Origin: Chitinophaga pinensis
GTDB taxonomy: Bacteria; Bacteroidota; Bacteroidia; Flavobacteriales_D; Crocinitomicaceae
Assembly: GCA_945861175.1 (NCBI GenBank)
Contig: CAMATR010000163.1
Location: 1-5,323, forward strand
Length of the DNA: 5,323 nucleotides
Reading direction: 5' to 3'
Part shown: piece after piece, positions 1-5,323 of the stretch
Layout of the letters: each line of letters begins with the position of its first letter
Numbering within the stretch: position 1 is the first letter of the stretch
The notes under the pieces: generated by a model
What the model saw: only the letters and a program-made list of their open reading frames with translations
Told to the model about the DNA's origin: nothing
Databases searched by the model: none
Position numbers and translations under genes: made by a program

Positions 1-1259
1 TCAATAAAATTGAGTCTAATATTTCCATTAATGAAAAGGTTGAAGAATTTGATCTCTCAGGAAAATTCTTGTTGCCAGGTTGCATAGACGATCAGGTTCA
101 TTTCAGAGAACCAGGTTTGACTCATAAAGCAAATATTGCAACAGAATCGCGTGCAGCTGCAGCAGGAGGAATTACTTCTTTTATGGAAATGCCGAACACT
201 GTTCCCAATACTTTGACGCAAGAATTATTAGAAGATAAATATTTTATTGCATCTCGTTCATCTCTAGCAAATTATTCCTTTTTTATGGGTGCTTCTAATG
301 ACAATATTGATGAGGTGCTTAAAACAGATGTTAAAAATGTTTGTGGTGTAAAAATCTTTATGGGATCTTCTACAGGAAACATGCTAGTTGATCGTGAAGA
401 AGCGTTGGAATCTTTTTTCAAAAAAGTCCCTCCAATTCTTATCGCAACGCATTGCGAAGATGAAGCTACAATAAAAGCCAATATTGAAAAATTCAGAGAT
501 ATATACGGTGATGAAGTTCCTACAGGCGCACATCCTTTAATTCGCAGTGAAGAAGCATGCTATCTTTCATCCTCTTTTGCTGTTCGATTAGCACAGAAGT
601 ACAATACAAGATTGCATGTCCTACATATTTCAACAGAAAAAGAACTTGCCCTTTTTGATAATTCAATTCCCTTAGAACAGAAGAAAATCACTGCAGAGGC
701 ATGTGTTCATCACCTTTGGTTTTCAGATGAAGATTATGCGAGAAAAGGAAATTATATTAAATGGAATCCTGCGGTGAAAAAGGCAAGTGATCGTGAAGCA
801 ATTTTTAATGCTGTTTTGGATAATAGAATTGATGTTATAGCTACGGATCATGCGCCGCATACCTTGGAAGAAAAGTCACAGTCTTATTTCAAAGCTCCCT
901 CTGGTGGCCCCCTTGTGCAGCATGCTCTCATTGCAATGCTTGAAAAATACAAACAAGGTAAAATAACCATAGAAAAAGTTGTTGAAAAGATGGCGCATGC
1001 ACCTGCAACTCTATTCCGTATAGAAAATCGTGGATTTATCCGTGAAGGTTATGCTGCTGATCTTGTGGTTGTAGAAGAAAGAAAACAATCTATTGAACGC
1101 GGGAATCTTTTATATAAATGCGGCTGGTCTCCTTTTGAAGGGGAAACTTTTTCGCATACAATCGATAAGACTTTTATCAATGGAAATCTTGTTTTCAGTG
1201 AGGGTAAAATAAGAGAAGGTAGTATTGGTGAGCGTCTTTCTTTTAAAGGGTACCTATGA
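1..1259 (+). CDS. pyrC: Dihydroorotase, 5'-truncated by the window edge
   Basis: This enzyme reversibly cyclises N-carbamoyl-L-aspartate to dihydroorotate, the third step of de novo pyrimidine synthesis, in the cytoplasm. The reading frame is open to the left edge (first full codon at position 3), so 418 codons are visible and roughly 20-30 N-terminal residues are probably missing; the TTG at 69 is internal and not the start. Metal-site motifs of the amidohydrolase fold are present: DDQVHFREPG at 87-116, a Lys in VKIFMG at 351-353 matching the carboxylated lysine of hydantoinase-like members, His in ATHCEDE at 447-449, His in LHVLHIST near 612-623, and the catalytic Asp in IATDHAPH at 843-845. 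The first His of the usual HxH pair is Gln here (93-95), as I recall for Bacteroidota homologs. The C-terminal metal-dependent hydrolase segment (GYAADLVVV) is intact. The stop codon overlaps the next gene's ATG. An allantoinase or hydantoinase is less likely given the strong DHOase motifs. Confidence 0.95.
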   Translation, partial: NKIESNISINEKVEEFDLSGKFLLPGCIDDQVHFREPGLTHKANIATESRAAAAGGITSFMEMPNTVPNTLTQELLEDKYFIASRSSLANYSFFMGASNDNIDEVLKTDVKNVCGVKIFMGSSTGNMLVDREEALESFFKKVPPILIATHCEDEATIKANIEKFRDIYGDEVPTGAHPLIRSEEACYLSSSFAVRLAQKYNTRLHVLHISTEKELALFDNSIPLEQKKITAEACVHHLWFSDEDYARKGNYIKWNPAVKKASDREAIFNAVLDNRIDVIATDHAPHTLEEKSQSYFKAPSGGPLVQHALIAMLEKYKQGKITIEKVVEKMAHAPATLFRIENRGFIREGYAADLVVVEERKQSIERGNLLYKCGWSPFEGETFSHTIDKTFINGNLVFSEGKIREGSIGERLSFKGYL

Positions 1260-1678
1260 AGTTGATATACATAGTTCTCATTTTCATAGGATGTCTTTCA
1301 TGCACAGAATCGGGGAATGGATTTAAGCAGCCAATTGATCTAGTGCCGCGTGATACCACCGTTATGATTTTAAAAGAACTCAGTTTATTAGAGTCACATG
1401 TGCAAAATAAGTATTCGCATGTAGCTGTCTTTAAAGATTTGATGAAAAATAGTGGGAATGAAGTTTTGAAAAAATTTAATATCAAAAGGTTGCGTTTTGA
1501 AAAAAGTATTGACTTTTACGCATCACACCAAGATTTAATGCGCTCTATTTATTCGGAAGTTTTAGATTCACTAAATGTTGAAGCATCGAAAATTTCAGAA
1601 GAAGTTCTTGAAGAAAGTAATTCTAATCCTGCGGTACCACCAAAATTAATTGGAATTCCATCCTCTCGTTTGAATTGA
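1256..1678 (+). CDS. DUF4296 family lipoprotein
   Basis: A 140-residue predicted lipoprotein of unknown function. Residues 1-16 form a short hydrophobic signal (K2, then a run of I, L, V, F) ending in two cysteines, C13 (FIGC) and C16 (CLSC). Either could be the lipidated residue; C16 followed by TESGNG looks like a typical mature start. Residues about 28-110 match the DUF4296 pattern: a proline-containing entry (IDLVPRDTTVMILKEL), a helical segment with a conserved-type Glu (LLESHVQ), then LKKFNIKRLRFEKSIDFYASHQDLMRSIY split over about 85-113, and a helix VLDSLN. The last 20 residues are proline- and serine-containing and probably unstructured. The ATG overlaps the pyrC stop codon as ATGA, and a weak AAAGGG lies 5 bases upstream, so it is probably translated by coupling to pyrC. 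The family is, to my knowledge, restricted mainly to Bacteroidota; no biochemical role can be assigned, and an envelope location is inferred from the lipobox only. Confidence 0.85.
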   Translation: MKLIYIVLIFIGCLSCTESGNGFKQPIDLVPRDTTVMILKELSLLESHVQNKYSHVAVFKDLMKNSGNEVLKKFNIKRLRFEKSIDFYASHQDLMRSIYSEVLDSLNVEASKISEEVLEESNSNPAVPPKLIGIPSSRLN

Positions 1679-1770
1679 GTTAATGGCTGTTTTAAATTCC
1701 ATTTTGGTTATGTAAAACACCTAACAATTTTTACAATTTGTTTCGAAAAGTTGGGCAATCGGTCAAAAAA

Positions 1771-1782
1771 TGAAAATTTTCA
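1771..1782 (-). terminator. Weak candidate terminator downstream of ruvC
   Basis: TGAAAATTTTCA is a perfect 12-base palindrome. Read on the minus strand it lies 16 bases beyond the ruvC stop codon and is followed directly by six T residues (1765-1770 on the plus strand are A). The hairpin would have only about a four-base stem and is entirely AT-rich at its core, so it may be a chance feature of AT-rich DNA. The rest of the 119-base convergent gap (1679-1797) shows no gene and only a 7-base inverted repeat (TGTTTTA at 1688-1694 and TAAAACA at 1713-1719), with no T run after it. Confidence 0.2.
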
Positions 1783-1797
1783 AGTTTAGCTCTATTA

Positions 1798-2355
1798 TTA
1801 GTCCTTTTTTCTCTCGGGATTGTTCCTTAAAAAAGATTCCCAGTTTCCGGATTTGGACTTATTGTGCTCACCAATACCTTTTGAATAGTGGTGGCAAACA
1901 GCCACAGCTAGACCATCTGTGGCATCTAGGTATTTTGGTAGCTCATTAAAATTTAGAAGTTGCTGCAGCATAGCTGCAACTTGTTCTTTTGAAGCATTCC
2001 CATTTCCTGTGATAGCTTGTTTAATGCGTCGTGGGGAGTATTCTTCGAAAGGAATATTATTACTTAAACTCGCAGCGATGGCAACACCTTGTGCTCGACC
2101 CAATTTAAGCATTGATTGCACGTTTTTGCCGAAAAAAGGTGCTTCAATTGCCATTTCATCTGGCTTAAACTCTTTTATTATTCCATCTAGCCGCTCGAAA
2201 ATACGTTTTAATTTGTCCGGATGTGTGGGTAATTTACTCAATTGTATAACACCAAAATTGAGCATTTGCAGCTTGTTTTTTTGAATATGTATCAATCCAT
2301 ACCCCAAAACTGTGGTTCCTGGATCAATTCCCAGAATTATCTTATCTTCAACCAT
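1798..2355 (-). CDS. ruvC: Crossover junction endodeoxyribonuclease RuvC
   Basis: A complete 185-residue Holliday-junction resolvase. It works with the RuvAB branch-migration motor to cut four-way junctions symmetrically during recombination and repair. The RNase H-like fold shows all four acidic catalytic residues: D11 in the N-terminal LGIDPGTTVLGYG strand, E71 in MAIEAPFFGKN, and D144 and D147 in LDATDGLAVAVCHH, matching D7, E66, D138 and D141 of E. coli RuvC. The NVQSMLKLGRAQG helix (78-90) and the YSPRRIKQAITGNGNASKEQV region (106-126) are also typical. The length is close to the family norm of about 170-190, with a basic, polar tail after residue 160. The ATG places the conserved IDPG at the expected distance from the N-terminus. 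No Shine-Dalgarno is visible. ruvA and ruvB are not in the window, so the gene stands alone, divergent from the next membrane-protein gene and convergent with the DUF4296 gene. Confidence 0.96.
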   Translation of the reverse strand: MVEDKIILGIDPGTTVLGYGLIHIQKNKLQMLNFGVIQLSKLPTHPDKLKRIFERLDGIIKEFKPDEMAIEAPFFGKNVQSMLKLGRAQGVAIAASLSNNIPFEEYSPRRIKQAITGNGNASKEQVAAMLQQLLNFNELPKYLDATDGLAVAVCHHYSKGIGEHNKSKSGNWESFLRNNPERKKD

Positions 2356-2369
2356 TCAATAGACGGATC
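2356..2369. promoter_or_regulatory. Fourteen-base divergent intergenic region between ruvC and the flippase-like gene
   Basis: Only 14 bases separate the ruvC ATG (2353-2355, minus strand) from the TTG start at 2370 on the plus strand. Promoters for each gene must therefore lie inside the other's coding sequence, or one or both transcripts must start at or very near the start codon. On the minus strand, TAGCTTTA (2375-2382) is one base from the Bacteroidota -7 consensus TAnnTTTG and lies about 20 bases before the ruvC ATG, but I see no TTTG -33 element at the usual spacing. No plus-strand promoter is evident. Confidence 0.3.
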
Positions 2370-3302
2370 TTGGTTAAAGCTATAAATTTTCAAGGCAAGC
2401 GCTTTCTTTTTTTTAAAATCATTGTATTTTTTGTGCTTATTGGTTTTTTATTCTTTCAAATAAAGAAATTGAACTTTTCATTCAGTACGTTGGTCTTAAG
2501 TGATTTTCCTTCCTTCTTTTTAGCAATATGCTTAATGCCTTTGAATTGGTATTTTGAATGGAAAAAGTGGGGAGTCACTCTTCAAGTATCCGGAGCTCGG
2601 CCATTAAAGGAAAATAGATATCATGCTTTTTTAGCAGGGATTTTAAGTGGGATGTTGACACCCAATTTATTAGGAAATTTTCTCGGAAGAATTTATTATT
2701 TTAAAAGAGCAGATCGTTATATCCTAACCTATTTGACATTACTTGGTAATTTCTCTCAATTTTTAATTTCTATTATATTTGGAGGTATCGCATTAATTGT
2801 TCTTAAGAAATTTCCTTTTGATTACTCCCTAGAACGCCTCCAATACTTGCTTATAGCATTAATTTTCGTTGCAATAATCGGCTATTTTTTTTCTGAATAT
2901 CTCATTTTAAAGAGAAGAACTCGAAATCGAATAGTTGAAAGACTTGGAGAAAATGGAACGTTTACTTTTTTTAAACTCAAAACATTGATGTTTTCAATGT
3001 TTCGACATTTTGTTTTTACTTTACAATTTGTGTTGATGCTAATTGCTTTTGGTGGGGTATCTTCCTGGATATTGATATTATGGGTTTGGCAAGTTTATCT
3101 TTGGGTAACAATGTTTCCTTCCTTAATTTTAGGAAAAGTCCTTATTCGTGATTCAATTGCTGTACTTGTTTTGATTTATGCAGGAATAGGTATGCAATCA
3201 ATATCCATTCTTGTTGCTTCATTTTTGATTTGGTTAATTAATTTGCTGGTTCCAACATTGTTTGCATTATTCATTCTAAAGCAAAAAAAGTCGAATGATT
3301 GA
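2370..3302 (+). CDS. Polytopic membrane protein, LPG-synthase-TM / flippase-like family
   Basis: A 310-residue inner-membrane protein with about seven or eight hydrophobic segments: roughly residues 15-31, 46-62, 84-102, 118-145, 155-178, 207-228, 231-252 and 262-303. The SGMLTPNLLGNFLGRIYYFKR stretch (about 93-113, with N99, P98, G102 and R107) resembles the conserved loop of the lysylphosphatidylglycerol-synthetase transmembrane family (PF03706). Stand-alone members lack the aminoacyl-transferase domain of MprF and are often annotated as flippase-like or UPF0104 proteins, typically beside glycosyltransferases. The start is TTG: the frame is open from 2262 but contains no ATG, GTG or earlier TTG, and the first internal ATG (residue 56) would remove the first membrane segment. 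The gene overlaps the downstream glycosyltransferase by 8 bases, so the two are probably co-transcribed. A lipid or polyprenyl-glycan transport role is inferred from family and context; the substrate is unknown. Confidence 0.8.
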   Translation: MVKAINFQGKRFLFFKIIVFFVLIGFLFFQIKKLNFSFSTLVLSDFPSFFLAICLMPLNWYFEWKKWGVTLQVSGARPLKENRYHAFLAGILSGMLTPNLLGNFLGRIYYFKRADRYILTYLTLLGNFSQFLISIIFGGIALIVLKKFPFDYSLERLQYLLIALIFVAIIGYFFSEYLILKRRTRNRIVERLGENGTFTFFKLKTLMFSMFRHFVFTLQFVLMLIAFGGVSSWILILWVWQVYLWVTMFPSLILGKVLIRDSIAVLVLIYAGIGMQSISILVASFLIWLINLLVPTLFALFILKQKKSND

Positions 3303-4404
3303 TTGGTGTGTTTTGTTTTTAACTACTTACATTACTTTTTTAGTTCTTCCATACCTATTAGGCTATTTTAGACAAATCTTTCGCGAACAACCTTTAGTTC
3401 ATAATTCAAATGTGGAACTCGATAAATTAACTGTAATTATTCCAATTCGAAATGAATCCAAGCGAATTTCCACATTGATTCGAAGTATCAAAAATTCGAC
3501 AAGGCTTCCTTCAACGATAATTTTTGTAGACGATCATTCTGAGGATGAAACACTCCATATTCTTGAGTCAGAACTGACAGATTATCCTATTCAGATACTC
3601 CGATTACCGAATGAATTTATTGGAAAGAAAAGGGCAATTAGATATGCTTTACCTTTCGCTTCATCGAAATGGATTTTGAGTCTAGATGCTGATGTGTGGT
3701 TCGAAAAGAATTATTTTGAACAGCTAGAAAAATTACCACCAGCGGATTTATATGTATTACCGGCAATACTTTCTGCTAAAATTGGTTGGCATTTTATATT
3801 TGAAGTAGATATTCTTTTAGTCAACGCCTTAAATTTGGCTGTATCGGGATGGAAACGACCGATTATTGCGAGTGGCGCAAATATGCTTTACAAAAAAGAT
3901 TTATTCTTGAAATATGATCAAATTTCACTTCATGAGCATATCTCAAGCGGAGATGACATTTATCTTTTGCGAGATTTCAGAAGAAATGGAGCTAAAATTC
4001 AAGTCCTCAGTGAATATTCATTAGCTGTTTTTACCGAAACTCCTAATGGATTTCGTGAATTCCTTCAACAGCGTTTGAGATGGGCGAGTAAAACAGCTGA
4101 TGTCGGCGATAAACTATGCAACTATGTAATCATCTTACAAGGAATTCTTACTCTTGCTTTTGCTTCAAGTATAGTTGTTTTGATTCTGAAAAGCGAAGTC
4201 AGGCTTTTATTTCTAATAGTATTTGTGAAGATAGCAATTGACGCATTGATTTTTTTACCTTATTTCAATAGAATGCGCAGAATGAAAGCATGGCTGATTC
4301 TGCCGTTTTATGAGATTATTTACCCTGTCTTTTTTTTATTGATGGTTATTTTATCTTTTAGTTTCAATCCTGTATGGAAAGGTAGAGAAATTACTAGCAA
4401 ATAA
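3295..4404 (+). CDS. Membrane-bound family 2 glycosyltransferase
   Basis: A 369-residue GT2-family enzyme with an N-terminal membrane anchor (about residues 5-24), a cytoplasmic GT-A domain (about 44-265) and C-terminal membrane segments (about 276-299, 303-322 and 331-357). The GT-A domain shows the nucleotide-binding start LTVIIPIRNES (45-55), VDDHS (78-82), the metal-binding DAD motif (131-133), SGDD (218-221, position of the catalytic acidic pair) and Q259xxRW263. The Q/RxxRW motif together with flanking membrane helices is typical of membrane GT2 enzymes of the cellulose synthase, poly-GlcNAc synthase and carotenoid or lipid glycosyltransferase type. The short C-terminal membrane region makes a lipid-directed, possibly non-processive transferase at least as likely as a polysaccharide synthase. 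The ATG lies inside the last codons of the upstream flippase-like gene, with no Shine-Dalgarno, indicating translational coupling. The protein ends in WKGREITSK. Sugar donor and acceptor cannot be deduced. Confidence 0.88.
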   Translation: MIDWCVLFLTTYITFLVLPYLLGYFRQIFREQPLVHNSNVELDKLTVIIPIRNESKRISTLIRSIKNSTRLPSTIIFVDDHSEDETLHILESELTDYPIQILRLPNEFIGKKRAIRYALPFASSKWILSLDADVWFEKNYFEQLEKLPPADLYVLPAILSAKIGWHFIFEVDILLVNALNLAVSGWKRPIIASGANMLYKKDLFLKYDQISLHEHISSGDDIYLLRDFRRNGAKIQVLSEYSLAVFTETPNGFREFLQQRLRWASKTADVGDKLCNYVIILQGILTLAFASSIVVLILKSEVRLLFLIVFVKIAIDALIFLPYFNRMRRMKAWLILPFYEIIYPVFFLLMVILSFSFNPVWKGREITSK

Positions 4405-4411
4405 GATTCGT

Positions 4412-5323
4412 TTAGCGCTCAATTTCCTTCAAATTTTCTAGTTTCTTTTTTTCAAGAAACCCTTTAATATTATCTAAATGCTCAATCACTCTCTTGTTTC
4501 CAAATTCAAATACTTTCTCAGCTAATCCATCGAGAAAGTCTCGGTCATGGGACACAAGAATGAGCGTGCCATCAAATTCTTTTAATGCATCCTTGATAAT
4601 GTCTTTGGTTTTCATATCTAGGTGATTAGTTGGTTCATCTAGGATTAATAAATTAATCGGCTGAAGAAGTAATTTAATCATAGCTAACCGTGTTCTTTCA
4701 CCACCCGAAAGCACTTTTACCTTTTTCGCACTTATTTCACCACCAAACATAAATGCTCCAAGTATATCTTTGATTTTGGCGCGAATGTCGCCCTCAGCAA
4801 TATTGTCAATTGTTTCGAATATTGATAAGTTTTCGTCCAACAAAGCAGCTTGGTTTTGAGCAAAATAGCCAATTTGAGTATTATGACCTAGTTGCAGCTC
4901 TCCATCAAAATCTAACTCCCCCATAATCGCCTTTATGAGTGTAGATTTACCCTCACCATTTTTCCCTACAAAGGCAACTTTTTCTCCTCTTTGAATAGAC
5001 ATAGATGCATCTTTGAAAACAATATGCTTCTCATATGATTTACTCAAATCTGCAATTGTTACAGGATAGTTTCCAGATCGTGGAGCAGGAGGGAACCGCA
5101 ATCGTAAAGATGAATTATCTACCTCATCTACCTCAATTAGTTGAAGTTTTTCAAGCATTTTAACTCTCGATTGTACTTGCAGTGTTTTGGAATAGGTGCC
5201 TTTGAATCGCTCAATGAATTCAGTTGTTTCCGCGATGAATTTTTGTTGTTCATCAAATTGTTTTTGTTGCTGAGATCTCCGATCTTTCCGTAATTCAAAA
5301 TAATGAGAGTACTTGGCTTTGTA
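4412..5323 (-). CDS. ABC-F ATPase, C-terminal part (5' end beyond the window)
   Basis: The frame is open from the right edge to a stop at 4412, giving 303 residues of a protein that normally has two ABC domains (about 530-640 residues). The ATG at 5158 is internal, since the preceding 55 codons encode the conserved interdomain linker: QQQKQFDEQQKFIAE, then FIERF, then QVQSRVKMLEKL. That linker is the arm which in ABC-F proteins contacts the P-site tRNA region. The second ABC domain is complete. Counting from the edge: Walker A GKNGEGKST at 120-128 (4940-4966), Q-loop Q156, signature LSGGERTR at 205-212 (4688-4711), Walker B LLILDEP at 225-231 with catalytic Glu, and the switch His in SHDRDF at 259. 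No transmembrane segment is present, as expected for translation factors or ribosome-protection proteins rather than transporters. The protein stops soon after the ABC domain at FLEKKKLENLKEIER, without the long charged C-terminal extension of Uup-like and many Bacteroidota homologs. EttA, Uup or resistance subtype cannot be decided without the N-terminal half. Confidence 0.92.
   Translation of the reverse strand, partial: YKAKYSHYFELRKDRRSQQQKQFDEQQKFIAETTEFIERFKGTYSKTLQVQSRVKMLEKLQLIEVDEVDNSSLRLRFPPAPRSGNYPVTIADLSKSYEKHIVFKDASMSIQRGEKVAFVGKNGEGKSTLIKAIMGELDFDGELQLGHNTQIGYFAQNQAALLDENLSIFETIDNIAEGDIRAKIKDILGAFMFGGEISAKKVKVLSGGERTRLAMIKLLLQPINLLILDEPTNHLDMKTKDIIKDALKEFDGTLILVSHDRDFLDGLAEKVFEFGNKRVIEHLDNIKGFLEKKKLENLKEIER

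Noticed and set aside
69..71. TTG as the start of dihydroorotase
   Set aside because: The frame stays open to the window edge and the upstream codons (ending in FDLSGKFLLPG) fit the N-terminal strand region of the family, so the true start is outside the window.
272..481. A 69-codon reading frame on the minus strand inside pyrC
   Set aside because: It lies wholly within the well-supported dihydroorotase, its product resembles no family I recognise, and it has no start signals.
1243..1485. An 80-codon minus-strand frame opposite the DUF4296 lipoprotein gene
   Set aside because: It is antisense to a gene with a clear lipobox and family match; the product has no recognisable domain.
1919..2284. 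A 121-codon plus-strand frame opposite ruvC
   Set aside because: RuvC on the other strand carries all catalytic residues, so this frame is a shadow; its cysteine- and serine-rich product looks non-coding.
4441..4460. A 7-base inverted repeat (GTTTCTT and AAGAAAC) near the convergent stop codons, considered as a terminator
   Set aside because: It lies in the lysine-rich coding end of the ABC-F gene, its stem is AT-rich, and no T run follows it on either strand.
5156..5158. ATG as the start of a short single-domain ABC ATPase
   Set aside because: The 55 upstream codons are open to the edge and encode a recognisable ABC-F interdomain linker, so this Met is internal.

Overview
The window looks like ordinary chromosomal DNA from a member of the Bacteroidota, probably close to Flavobacteriia or Cytophagia. 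The evidence is the AT-rich base composition, the almost complete absence of Shine-Dalgarno sites, a short lipoprotein of the DUF4296 family (known mainly from this phylum), and a dihydroorotase with the Bacteroidota-style DDQVHFREPGLTHK active-site segment. The genus cannot be fixed from the sequence alone. There is no tRNA, rRNA, insertion sequence, CRISPR array or phage gene.

Layout: (1) Positions 1-1678, plus strand: a dihydroorotase (pyrC) that enters from the left edge, then a DUF4296 lipoprotein whose ATG overlaps the pyrC stop codon by 4 bases. (2) Positions 1679-1797: a short AT-rich convergent gap with no gene and one weak palindrome. (3) Positions 1798-2355, minus strand: a complete ruvC Holliday-junction resolvase. 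(4) Positions 2370-4404, plus strand: a two-gene unit that diverges from ruvC with only 14 bases between start codons. It encodes a polytopic membrane protein of the LPG-synthase-TM/flippase-like family (TTG start) and a membrane-bound GT2 glycosyltransferase, overlapping by 8 bases. (5) Positions 4412-5323, minus strand: the C-terminal part of an ABC-F ATPase that runs off the right edge and converges on the glycosyltransferase with only 7 bases between stop codons.

How the genes work together: pyrC and ruvC are housekeeping genes for pyrimidine synthesis and recombination, and the ABC-F protein probably acts on the ribosome. The pair most likely to form a functional unit is the flippase-like protein and the glycosyltransferase. 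Their overlap and membrane character suggest glycosylation of a lipid or polyprenyl carrier in the inner membrane, but the substrate cannot be read from the sequence. I found no convincing undescribed system. The points worth a second look are this pair, the very tight divergent and convergent gene junctions, and the lipoprotein coupled to pyrC.
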